Positions 26,001-32,917 of a DNA stretch of 39,649 nt are shown one piece after another. The stretch covers positions 1 to 39,649 of the forward strand of contig JAOULY010000001.1 of the NCBI GenBank assembly GCA_029881775.1. The letters are read 5' to 3'. The position numbers and the translations under genes were made by a program. This stretch comes from Gammaproteobacteria bacterium (GTDB taxonomy: Bacteria; Pseudomonadota; Gammaproteobacteria; UBA9214). The stretch's first letter is position 1. Every line of letters begins with the position of its first letter. Under the pieces are notes generated by a model. The model ran no database searches, was not told where the DNA came from, and worked only from the letters and a program-made list of their open reading frames with translations.

Positions 26001-26190
26001 GTGTCATACGGCTAACAGCCAGGTCATGAACTGGCCTGCGCCAGCCTACCAGCCTGACTGTGCCGGTTGTCACGCCAGTGACTACAAGGCGGGTGTGGAC
26101 AAACACCAGAGTCTCAGCCTGGATCGTAATTGTGCCGGTTCCTGTCACCAGGCCAGTCCGGAGCACAGCGTGAACAGCAGGGAATGGTAA
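23095..26190 (+). CDS. Giant SPOR-domain multiheme cytochrome c (29 CxxCH plus one CX3CH)
   Basis: A 1031-residue protein. A signal/anchor segment (about residues 28-56) precedes a SPOR-like domain (about 62-138: GYVIRLAS...GKQWRQLRLGFFRTRAEAESVLKKL). A Ser/Ala/Pro-rich linker follows, with two LSPxxWF motifs. From Cys334 there is a heme region with 29 CxxCH motifs and a final CAGSCH (Cys1013-His1018). The core repeat is about 46 residues with two hemes, one CxDCH and one CxSCHNG(T/S)TA(T/S)GK, with GxH and FDHS histidines as likely distal ligands. Two 93-residue double units (four hemes each) are almost identical. SPOR domains bind glycan strands stripped of stem peptides. The start could be 23131 (MKNSRINKRAL). 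The protein should sit in the periplasm or outside, bound to peptidoglycan; electron transfer towards the downstream outer-membrane barrel is inference. Confidence 0.88.
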   Translation: MDAHMQCAARIVMKNSRINKRALTVFSTGITAQVMAALLVIMSAVLVSVSGEVNAAQPAAESGYVIRLASSSARDFSAADVHGAGIHAEQAFYSTRFNRSGKQWRQLRLGFFRTRAEAESVLKKLAKHYPGAQVARATSADIRYASSEPVGAPAVVTRQPVNKAAKAGTSAESMITTTQEPSITGGLSRLSPTSWFKRNREKDVPEAGQAVRPANQLVSTAETNSAPVKTVDEAPRLSHKVAGPVIQESGGAVTLPAGAVGNDDKPLLSMFGKLSPAKWFSGNDRAGPDSGSKALQIAAVDSTAVAATVKQPAGGFDHLSTGFALDGAHADADCSSCHLQGVFEGTPSECSNCHGVGSRMSGETMSSDHIKTMPLCEECHTAQLWSPLSRMNHDVVTGSCGSCHDGRKATGKSPGHIQSADTCDDCHNTATWRASAFDHSGVATGSCFSCHNGSTATGKVANHVASSNTCDDCHTVNGWIPALFDHSGVSGNCASCHNGTTATGRSAAHISTTSSCESCHVTSLWTPVQRPDHTQVLGTCFSCHNGSTASGKSGSHITSGNTCDDCHSTVSWTNATFDHSGVSGNCASCHNGTTATGKNGTHIQTTNTCEDCHNSTVWRPVSRVDHAAVLGTCFSCHNGSTASGKSGSHITSGNTCDDCHSTVSWTNATFDHSGVSGNCASCHNGTTATGKNGTHIQTTNTCEDCHGTSLWRPVIRVDHVAVIGTCFSCHNGSTASGKTPNHISSGNTCDDCHSTSGWIPAVFDHSTVSGSCFSCHNGTTATGKNGTHIQTTNLCEDCHNSTLWRPVTRVDHADVIGTCFSCHNGTTASGKTPNHVASGNTCDDCHSTNGWIPAVFDHSAVSPGTCSTCHNGSTATGKPGNHVQTTGQCDNCHSTIAWLPATFDHNNVSPGTCSGCHNGNTATGKPGGHFVTTLQCDDCHSVNNWLSVVYQHVSGAYPGDHSGNPVCTQCHTANSQVMNWPAPAYQPDCAGCHASDYKAGVDKHQSLSLDRNCAGSCHQASPEHSVNSREW
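24700..25211 (+). repeat. Perfect 233-bp direct duplication within the heme array
   Basis: Bases 24700-24932 recur without a single mismatch at 24979-25211, a period of 279 bases (93 codons, four heme motifs). Only the short joining segment 24933-24978 differs from the corresponding sequence after 25211. The neighbouring repeat units are similar only at protein level, so this copy is far younger than the rest. It also makes the region prone to slippage or assembly collapse. Confidence 0.95.
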
Positions 26191-26316
26191 TGGCTGTAGC
26201 GGCGTGTTATCGACCGGAGAAAGAGCATTACCTGGTTGCCAATGCCGTCCGGATACCGCATCGATTGCATCCGGCGTGAAGATAAACCTGTTCAATCAGC
26301 AGAAGAATTCGGGAAT

Positions 26317-28788
26317 ATGAATACACACAATCGTATTGGCAACAGCCTGGTGGCAATCTTGTTTATGCTGGCGATGTCAGCCGTTGCATCGGTTGCACAT
26401 GCGCAGATAGATGTGCTGGATGCCATTGATGTCAGCCATGCTGACGACTACTCGACTATCAGTATAAATCTGAATGTCCCCGTGCATTACAAGTCGCATG
26501 TCCCGCAGAAATCCGGTGATGTGCTGCGTATTCGCGTCGATCCGGTGCTGACCCTGGGAACTGAAAACGACATCCTGTTCGGTAATGAATTTCTCCAGTG
26601 GAGTCCGGACAAACAGGTGCCCTTGTCAGAGGTTACCTACCAGAGTTCCGGGCCATCGACAGCGACGATTATTTTGCAATTCGAGGAAAGCGTTGAATTC
26701 GAGGTGCCTAAAAGCCCGAACTCAAGGCGTCTTGTCGTCAGGGTGAAACACCCGGAAGCACATACGCGGGAGAAACGGCTGCAGTCGCTGTCCTATGCGA
26801 TCAACCTGGCATCCTCGACGACGCCGTTCACTGACGAAGAGATACCACAGGTCGATGCCATGCTCTCCTATCGCCTGTATACGACAGAATTCATGAAGAA
26901 CGGCAAGCAGTGGACGCGCCTGCGACTCGGTTTCTTTGATAATCAGCAGGAGGCGAGGAGTGTGCTTAATTCGCTGAAGGCGAATTACCCGAGGGCCTGG
27001 GTCGTGTCGGTTCCGGCGGAAGAGGTGAGTAGCTCGGCGAATTCGATTTACAGCGACCGGCGGCGCCGTGAGAAAACCATGCCGGATCAGGCGCAGCAGG
27101 CGCCTGTGCCACCCGCGTTCGATATACCGGCAGACAGGCCGGCCGGCGCTGCAGACATGGAAAAAGTCGCGGCCCTGATGAAAGAGGCCGGCCAGTTAAT
27201 GACCGACAGGTTATACGACCGGGCAATTCAGTTGTATACCAAGGTGCTCGAGTATCCCGAGAGTGAGTCTAGTCCTGCTGCCCTGGAATTTCTCGGCCTG
27301 GCGCGCGAGCGCAAGGGACAGCTGGCCCAGGCGAAATCTGTTTATGGCCAGTACCTGGAGCAGTACCCGGAAGGTGAAGATGCAGAACGGGTCCGCCAGC
27401 GGCTTGCCGGCCTGGTGACTGCAAGCAAGACACCGAAAGACCGTCTGAAATCCGCGAAATCGCGCAGCAGGACAGGTGCAGACTGGGATGTATTCGGAGG
27501 TTTTTCCCAGTTCTTCCGGCGCGATGAAAATACCACCGAGGTCAACAACGCGAACCAGACGACCCTGGTGACACAGAAGTCACTGTCGTCTGATCTTGAT
27601 ATTACCGGCCGCCTGAGAACGGCGGACTATGACATGCGGACCCGCCTGACCGGCGGTTACCTGCATGACTTTCTAAACAACGGTGATGATAGCGAATCGA
27701 CTGTCAGTTCCCTGTATTTCGATGCCAGGGACAGCAGGCGCAACCTGGGTTTGCGGTTGGGGCGGCAATCACGCAGTACCGGTGGCGTGCTCGGCCGTTT
27801 CGATGGGCTGCTGGTAGATCTGCCGGTAACACAGTCCATCGGTTTTTCGGTTGTTGGCGGTTTTCCGGTCAACTCGTCGCGGGACGGTTTCAATAACGAG
27901 AAATACTTTTACGGTGCCGGCCTGGAGTTCGAGGACTTTGCCAGAGGGTGGGATGCGAATGCGTTTCTGATTGAGCAGCAGGTGGAAAGTATTATTGACC
28001 GGCGTGCAGTGGGTGGTGAGCTTCGCTATTTCGACTCGAGCAGGTCGCTGTTTGTGCTTGCCGATTACGATATTTTCTACAATGCCCTGAACACGGCTCA
28101 AATACTCGGTAACTGGACGACAGACGACAAGACCACCTTCAATATTGTGCTCGATTACAGGAACAGCCCGATCCTGACAACCAGCAATGCCCTTCAGGGC
28201 GAGCCGGTTCTGACCACGATTGAGCAGCTGCTGACAAGCTTCACCGAAGACCAGGTCTATGGATTTGCTGAAGACCGGACGGCGAGCAGTAAACTGGCCA
28301 CGTTTGGCGTAACACGGCCGGTGAGTGAAAAATTGCAGCTCAGTGGCGATCTGACATGGTCAAAATTATCTGACACGGTAGCTTCAGGTAATGTGACTAT
28401 CCCAAATCCGGGTACAGACAACGAGTGGTTCTACAATCTCCAGCTGATAGGCAGTAATCTGCTGAAAGAAGGCGATATAACCATCCTTGGCCTGCGCTTT
28501 ATCGATGCAACTGTCTCCAATACAACATCCCTGTCGATTAATTCCCGTTACCCGGTTACTAAAGACTTTCGCGTCAATCCAAGGTTCCAGGTCGATTACA
28601 GACAAAATCAAACGGACGGCAGCGAGCAAATGATTTATCGACCGACAGCGCGGTTGACCTACAGTATCCAGCGGCGTTTCCGGCTGGAGGCCGAGCTGGG
28701 TGGTGAATGGTCGGACCGGGAGATTGTTACCGGCACGACCCAGTCAGAGAGCTACTTCGTCAACCTTGGTTACCGGGCGGATTTCTAG
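26317..28788 (+). CDS. Outer-membrane beta-barrel with SPOR and TPR domains
   Basis: An 823-residue protein. A signal peptide (IGNSLVAILFMLAMSAVASVAHA) precedes an AMIN-like beta domain (about 30-150: DAIDVSHADDYSTISINLNV). A SPOR-like domain (about 157-235) is clearly related to that of the upstream cytochrome (FxxxGKQWxxLRLGFF). TPR units lie at about 285-365 (YDRAIQLYTKVLEYPES). From about residue 389 a long run of alternating beta strands ends in Phe (NLGYRADF), the outer-membrane barrel signature, with roughly fourteen to eighteen strands. An earlier ATG at 26236 adds 27 residues before the signal and is unlikely. It is encoded 126 bases after the giant cytochrome. It may be the porin through which, or beside which, the cytochrome meets the outside (inference); an assembly or export channel is the alternative. 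Confidence 0.85.
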   Translation: MNTHNRIGNSLVAILFMLAMSAVASVAHAQIDVLDAIDVSHADDYSTISINLNVPVHYKSHVPQKSGDVLRIRVDPVLTLGTENDILFGNEFLQWSPDKQVPLSEVTYQSSGPSTATIILQFEESVEFEVPKSPNSRRLVVRVKHPEAHTREKRLQSLSYAINLASSTTPFTDEEIPQVDAMLSYRLYTTEFMKNGKQWTRLRLGFFDNQQEARSVLNSLKANYPRAWVVSVPAEEVSSSANSIYSDRRRREKTMPDQAQQAPVPPAFDIPADRPAGAADMEKVAALMKEAGQLMTDRLYDRAIQLYTKVLEYPESESSPAALEFLGLARERKGQLAQAKSVYGQYLEQYPEGEDAERVRQRLAGLVTASKTPKDRLKSAKSRSRTGADWDVFGGFSQFFRRDENTTEVNNANQTTLVTQKSLSSDLDITGRLRTADYDMRTRLTGGYLHDFLNNGDDSESTVSSLYFDARDSRRNLGLRLGRQSRSTGGVLGRFDGLLVDLPVTQSIGFSVVGGFPVNSSRDGFNNEKYFYGAGLEFEDFARGWDANAFLIEQQVESIIDRRAVGGELRYFDSSRSLFVLADYDIFYNALNTAQILGNWTTDDKTTFNIVLDYRNSPILTTSNALQGEPVLTTIEQLLTSFTEDQVYGFAEDRTASSKLATFGVTRPVSEKLQLSGDLTWSKLSDTVASGNVTIPNPGTDNEWFYNLQLIGSNLLKEGDITILGLRFIDATVSNTTSLSINSRYPVTKDFRVNPRFQVDYRQNQTDGSEQMIYRPTARLTYSIQRRFRLEAELGGEWSDREIVTGTTQSESYFVNLGYRADF

Positions 28789-28863
28789 CCAGCGTACTCG
28801 ATTATCAATCGTTTGTTGTTGCATTGCCGATAATTTGAATTGCGGCCCGGCTATTGTGGTATA

Positions 28864-28888
28864 TATAATTTGGGAATTTTTTTCCAAA
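28864..28888 (+). promoter_or_regulatory. Putative promoter and operator of the DUF6502 gene
   Basis: TATAAT (28864-28869) with TTGCGG (28840-28845) 18 bases upstream, one base, then TGGGAATTTTTTTCCAAA (28871-28888), an imperfect inverted repeat. Its first half-site and spacing from the -10 match the module at 19546-19568. The ATG at 28893 follows almost at once with no Shine-Dalgarno, so the leader would be about 18 bases. Position suggests repression, perhaps autoregulation by the DUF6502 protein (inference). Confidence 0.5.
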
Positions 28889-28892
28889 TACG

Positions 28893-29702
28893 ATGCCTGA
28901 AAAAATCACTAAATCCTTGAATACAGCAGTCCTGCGGATAATGCGTCCGCTGGTGCGCATTATGTTGCGCAACGGAATCGCCTACGGCACGTTCGCCGGC
29001 CTGGTCAGACAGGTCTACGTGGACGTTGCTTTTGCGGAGTTTACAACCGAGGGGCGCAAGCAAACTGTATCGAGGGTGTCCGCACTGACCGGCCTCACCC
29101 GTAAAGAGGTGAAACGGTTGCTCGAGCTGGACTCAACACCCGAATCGGAAGGACAGGCCCGCTTCAGCCGGGGGGTGCGTGTTGTCAGTGGCTGGATGAA
29201 TGACAGTCAATTTCACGACAGCAAGGGCAAGCCGGCAAATTTGCCTGTTGAAGGCAAGCACAAGTCGTTTACCGCGCTGGTCAGGAAATACAGCGGCGAC
29301 ATCACCATGCGTGCAATGCTGACCATGCTGGAAGAGGGAGGCACGGTCCGGGTGAAGAATGACGCTGTTCACCTCGTCCGTCACGCGTATATACCCGGCG
29401 GGGATGATGTTGAAAAAATCGCGATACTCGGCAGTGATGTCAGTGAATTGATTGCAACGATTGACCATAACATCGTTGCTGACCCGGAAGAGTTGTGGTT
29501 TCAGCGCAAGGTATCCTACGACAACGTGGCGCCGGAACATCTCGACAAGCTCAGGAAAATCTCGGCCAGGAAGGCGCAGGCATTGCTGGAATCGCTGGAC
29601 AGGCAATATTCGGATCATGAGCTTGACGTGGAAAAAAGGCAGGGGCGTCTGGTCAGTTTCGGTATTTACTACCATGAGCACGATACGCCGGGAGAGCAGT
29701 AG
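28893..29702 (+). CDS. DUF6502 family protein, putative regulator
   Basis: A 269-residue protein with the DUF6502 layout. The N-terminal part has IMRPLVRIMLRNGIAYGTFAGLVRQVYVDVA, then VSRVSALTGLTRKEVKRLLEL, which reads as a helix-turn-helix. A middle region with winged-helix-like LVRKYSGDITMRAMLTMLEEGGTV follows. There is no signal peptide or membrane segment, so it is cytoplasmic. The function of the family is not established to my knowledge; the HTH-like segment makes DNA binding plausible. It is followed after two bases by the DUF5666 lipoprotein gene, a pairing I recognise from other proteobacteria. Confidence 0.78.
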   Translation: MPEKITKSLNTAVLRIMRPLVRIMLRNGIAYGTFAGLVRQVYVDVAFAEFTTEGRKQTVSRVSALTGLTRKEVKRLLELDSTPESEGQARFSRGVRVVSGWMNDSQFHDSKGKPANLPVEGKHKSFTALVRKYSGDITMRAMLTMLEEGGTVRVKNDAVHLVRHAYIPGGDDVEKIAILGSDVSELIATIDHNIVADPEELWFQRKVSYDNVAPEHLDKLRKISARKAQALLESLDRQYSDHELDVEKRQGRLVSFGIYYHEHDTPGEQ

Positions 29703-29704
29703 CG

Positions 29705-31171
29705 ATGCGATTCACTAACATCAAATTCAGCACTGTTTTCTCTGCCCTGCTTGTGTCCCTGGTGGTTGCCTGTGGCGATGAACAACTCGCCGGCGGCGGA
29801 ATCGGTGGCACCGGCATTACATCCGGCACCGTTACGGGGTTCGGCAGCGTGTTCGTGAACGGCGTTGAGTTCGACACCAGCGGTGCTGCGCGCATGGTTG
29901 ATGATGTCGCGTCCGTCAGTAATGGCTTCGACGACATTACCGTTATGAAGCAGGGGATGGTCGTCACTGTCACTGGCACGGTAAACCCGGATGGGGTGAC
30001 GGGCACGGCTACTTCGGTAGATTTCGATGAGGTTATTGAAGGCCCGATTGGTACTGTGCCGGTTGAGGATGCTGACATGATCCTGAAAACGTTCGATATC
30101 CTGGGTACCAATGTAATCGTTAACAGGAATACCACGGTGTTTGTTGATACCGACTATGTGTCGATTACGCATGATGACGTGATCGAAGTGAGTGGTTTCT
30201 TCGATGCATCCGGCAACCTGGTTGCCACGCTGGTGGACAAGGAAGGCGTTTTGTCTCCGGGTTCAACCGTAGAGGTGCATGGCGTTGTTAGCGGGTTTAA
30301 CGGTATTGATACCTTCAAGCTGGGTCCGGTGACCGTTGTCTATGACGGTATTACGGTGTTCGACAAGTTGCCGGGCACCGTGAGTGACGGACAGTTTGTT
30401 GAAGCCAGCGGCACATTGACCGGCGCGAGAATGATAAACGCTGCGCGTATCGAGCTGGAGGATGACGCGCTGATACAGGCTGGCCCGGTCAGCCTGGAAG
30501 GTATTGTCACCCGGTTTGGTTCTACGGCGGATTTCATGGTCGGCGGCCAGCAGGTCAACGCGTCTGCGGCCGTGTTCGTACCGGTAACACTGGCTGCAAC
30601 CATCGACAAGGACAGCCGCGTAGAAATCACTGGAACAGTCGCCGGGACCGTGTTGACGGCAGCAGTTGTGGAGGATCGTGGTGGTGCGGTCAAGGTCGGC
30701 GGGCGTGTCAATTCTGTCGATACGCAGTACATGACCGTGGACGTAGAGGTCGTATCGGGCGAGCCATTCGTGCGGATCAATATCAACACAAGAACCCAGC
30801 TGGAAGATGAGCTGGGAGGGCCGCAACCGTTTACGCTGTCCAGCCTGCGGCAGGGTGATGAAGTTATTATCGAGGGCTTGAGTGGTGCCGGTAACAGTGT
30901 TGATGCGAAGCAACTCAAGCGCAAGGTGCTCGACAAATATGAACTCAAGGCAATGACGCAGTCCGCAACGGGTGACAACTCATCAGGTGCTGTTACCCTG
31001 CTCGGTGTGACATTCTCGACTAACGGCTCGACCCGGTTTGAAGACAGCAATGACCAGACGTTTCCAAATGGAGGCGATGATTTCTACAGCCTGGTTCGCC
31101 CGGGAGACATCCTCGAGGTTGAAGACCACAAGCCGGTGAATGGAATTGCTGACGAGGTTGAATTGAAGTAA
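29705..31171 (+). CDS. DUF5666 repeat lipoprotein
   Basis: A 488-residue exported protein with a lipobox-like LVSLVVAC (Cys at about residue 22), so probably anchored to a membrane by lipid. A glycine-rich segment (GGGIGGTGITSGTVTGFGSVFVNGVEFD) and about five to six repeated small beta-barrel units of DUF5666 follow, with recurring G(x)VxGF, VxGTVxxxG and DxVEVxG motifs. No heme or catalytic motif is seen. It is probably a surface or periplasmic OB-like binding protein co-expressed with the DUF6502 gene; its link to the cytochromes is by position only. Confidence 0.85.
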   Translation: MRFTNIKFSTVFSALLVSLVVACGDEQLAGGGIGGTGITSGTVTGFGSVFVNGVEFDTSGAARMVDDVASVSNGFDDITVMKQGMVVTVTGTVNPDGVTGTATSVDFDEVIEGPIGTVPVEDADMILKTFDILGTNVIVNRNTTVFVDTDYVSITHDDVIEVSGFFDASGNLVATLVDKEGVLSPGSTVEVHGVVSGFNGIDTFKLGPVTVVYDGITVFDKLPGTVSDGQFVEASGTLTGARMINAARIELEDDALIQAGPVSLEGIVTRFGSTADFMVGGQQVNASAAVFVPVTLAATIDKDSRVEITGTVAGTVLTAAVVEDRGGAVKVGGRVNSVDTQYMTVDVEVVSGEPFVRININTRTQLEDELGGPQPFTLSSLRQGDEVIIEGLSGAGNSVDAKQLKRKVLDKYELKAMTQSATGDNSSGAVTLLGVTFSTNGSTRFEDSNDQTFPNGGDDFYSLVRPGDILEVEDHKPVNGIADEVELK

Positions 31172-31235
31172 ACCGGAGTCCGGAGTCCGGCGTTCGGTTG
31201 AGCGACTGTTTCGTGCTAGCGTGACTTGCTGCAGT

Positions 31236-31886
31236 TCAGTTCCCGCTCAGGCGAAACACATGCTCCTGGAGTCTCTGCAGGCCGCGTTCCCTGAAAGCAG
31301 GCTGTGTGTCGAGAATATCCGCTGACTGTAAATGTTCCAGTGTGAATGCTGTGCCGAGCAGCGCCCGGACCTCGGCCGGTGGCACAGAGAATGGCGGGCC
31401 ATCCATGTGTGACTGTTCGTATTCCATGGTCACCAGCAGCCCGTTCGCATGTGATGGCAGGAGTTCGCCCAGGTGTTCGACATAGGCCGGGCGCAGGTGT
31501 GCTGGCATGGCAATCAGCGCAGCCCGGTCATAAAAGGCGTCAACCGTGCCGATCTCTTTGGCCGTCAGTGTGAAAAAATCACCGCAGTAAAGGTCAATGC
31601 CGCTAACAGACCAGCGGGAATAGCCCGGTGCATCATGGCGTGTCGGATGCAGACCGGCTTCCGCGAAGAAGGCTTCGATGGCCAGCGGACTCACTTCGAT
31701 ACCCGCGATCGCATGGCCCTGTTGTCGCAACCAGTGCATGTCCAGGCTTTTCCCGCACAGGGGCACCAGGATGCGGCTGTCCTGTGCCGGTGCACGCCAG
31801 AATTGCTGAAGATAATTGTTCGTTGTTTGCTGGTGGAAGCCAATCTGGTTGGCTGCCCAGCGGTTATGCCAGAAATCAGGATCCAT
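31236..31886 (-). CDS. tpm: Thiopurine S-methyltransferase family protein
   Basis: A 216-residue SAM-dependent methyltransferase of the TPMT family. It opens MDPDFWHNRWAANQIGFHQ, the bacterial Tpm signature, with the SAM-binding segment RILVPLCGKSLDMHWLRQQGH and the motif DAFYDRAALIAMPAHLRPAY. Bacterial members methylate chalcogen compounds such as selenium and tellurium species or thiols; the substrate here is not evident. It is divergent from the hypothetical gene starting at 31978. Confidence 0.92.
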   Translation of the reverse strand: MDPDFWHNRWAANQIGFHQQTTNNYLQQFWRAPAQDSRILVPLCGKSLDMHWLRQQGHAIAGIEVSPLAIEAFFAEAGLHPTRHDAPGYSRWSVSGIDLYCGDFFTLTAKEIGTVDAFYDRAALIAMPAHLRPAYVEHLGELLPSHANGLLVTMEYEQSHMDGPPFSVPPAEVRALLGTAFTLEHLQSADILDTQPAFRERGLQRLQEHVFRLSGN

Positions 31887-31977
31887 TGCGTGTGCGGGGG
31901 GCGTTCAGCCTGCGTCCATGAGAAACAACGAGTATATAATGGTACGGCCGAAGCGGAATTGTTATATCGAGGCGGGC

Positions 31978-32421
31978 ATGAGTAAACAGGTAATCAGTGA
32001 ATTTCACGGCGCATTCAAGGGGCGATTTGAAAACGTTCTGCGCTGGGAGCAGCTCGATGATCTGCGCAACACGCTCGAGGCTGATGCAGGGGCGGGCTGG
32101 TATATCTATGCGGTCGGTGATACGCCGCCAATCGAACCGGCCGACGGCGAGCGGGTGCGGAAATTTTTAGGCGAAATTATGCTGTTATTACGCAAGGAAC
32201 ATGATGAGGATTACTGCGGCATCGTCTATACGGACTCCATGCAGCAACCCGGATTCGTGAAATTCTTCGACCCGAATAATCTCGGTGTATCCTGCGGCTT
32301 CAGCGACAACCCGCCTCTGCCGGGGTGGATTCTTTCCAAGATTGCACCACAGGAGCTGGGCAGTGCGGCGCCGCTGCCTGGAAACCGGCGTCGCTGGTGG
32401 CAACGACTGCTTGGACGTTGA
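31978..32421 (+). CDS. Conserved-looking hypothetical cytoplasmic protein
   Basis: A 147-residue protein I do not recognise. It starts MSKQVISEFHGAFKGRFENVLRWEQLD and has the segment AGWYIYAVGDTPPIEPADG and a Trp/Arg-rich C-terminus (NRRRWWQRLLGR). No signal peptide, membrane helix or metal motif is visible. The ATG at 31978 is preceded by GAGG; a longer frame from 31816 overlaps the divergent tpm gene and looks unlike protein. TATAAT at 31935-31940 is a reasonable -10. Confidence 0.72.
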   Translation: MSKQVISEFHGAFKGRFENVLRWEQLDDLRNTLEADAGAGWYIYAVGDTPPIEPADGERVRKFLGEIMLLLRKEHDEDYCGIVYTDSMQQPGFVKFFDPNNLGVSCGFSDNPPLPGWILSKIAPQELGSAAPLPGNRRRWWQRLLGR

Positions 32422-32463
32422 TTAAAATAAGCCATTGAATAATAACGATTAACAATGTTTAAC

Positions 32464-32493
32464 TTGCCGAATTTCATATTTATCTAATATACT
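32464..32493 (+). promoter_or_regulatory. Candidate sigma-70 promoter of the small cytochrome c gene
   Basis: TTGCCG (32464-32469) and TATACT (32488-32493) are separated by 18 bases, about 70 bases before the cytochrome start at 32565. The A/T-rich stretch upstream (32422-32460) fits an UP-like element. Confidence 0.45.
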
Positions 32494-32564
32494 CGCCTGC
32501 AAACTTTCGGACGCTTGAGCGGATTGAAAGACACGATTCATGTCATGTTGATGGAGTCAATACA

Positions 32565-32867
32565 ATGAAAAATGTAGCAAGTGTGGTTATTTCATGTGTC
32601 CTGCTGGCCGCGAGCGGGTCAGTGCTGGCCGGTGATGCGGAAGCTGGCAAGGCAAAGGCAGCCAGCTGTGCCGGTTGTCACGGTGCGAATGGTGTCAGCA
32701 GTAACCCGATGTGGCCGAACCTGGCTGGTCAGCAATCCGGCTACCTGGCCAAGCAGATGAAGGCGTTTCGTGACGGTACCCGTACCGACCCTATGATGAG
32801 CCCTATGGCCAAGCCGCTGACTGACGCGGACATCGACAACATCGCCGCTTACTACAGCGGCCTGTAA
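32565..32867 (+). CDS. Monoheme class I cytochrome c (c553/c5-like)
   Basis: A 100-residue protein with a signal peptide (cleavage near SVLA/G at 22-23), a heme site CAGCH (Cys35, Cys38, His39) and a distal methionine in the PMMSPMAKPL segment. The C-terminal helix DADIDNIAAYYSGL completes the class I fold. It is a small soluble periplasmic electron carrier, likely a donor to the terminal oxidase. GGAG precedes the ATG. It is convergent with the heme A synthase gene, with a shared terminator between. Confidence 0.93.
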   Translation: MKNVASVVISCVLLAASGSVLAGDAEAGKAKAASCAGCHGANGVSSNPMWPNLAGQQSGYLAKQMKAFRDGTRTDPMMSPMAKPLTDADIDNIAAYYSGL

Positions 32868-32876
32868 GTCGTTTGA

Positions 32877-32917
32877 ATAAAACCCGCACCGGTATAGCTA
32901 CCGGTGCGGGTTTTTTT
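32877..32917. terminator. Bidirectional intrinsic terminator
   Basis: A 12-bp perfect stem, CCCGCACCGGTA (32883-32894) and TACCGGTGCGGG (32899-32910), with a TAGC loop, is followed by seven T (32911-32917) and preceded by an A-rich run. It ends the cytochrome c transcript and can also serve the convergent heme A synthase gene, whose stop lies within the T-run. Confidence 0.92.

Noticed and set aside
31174..31194. Short tandem CCGGAGT repeats after the DUF5666 gene
   Set aside because: Only about three units and no neighbouring structure; probably simple-sequence noise.
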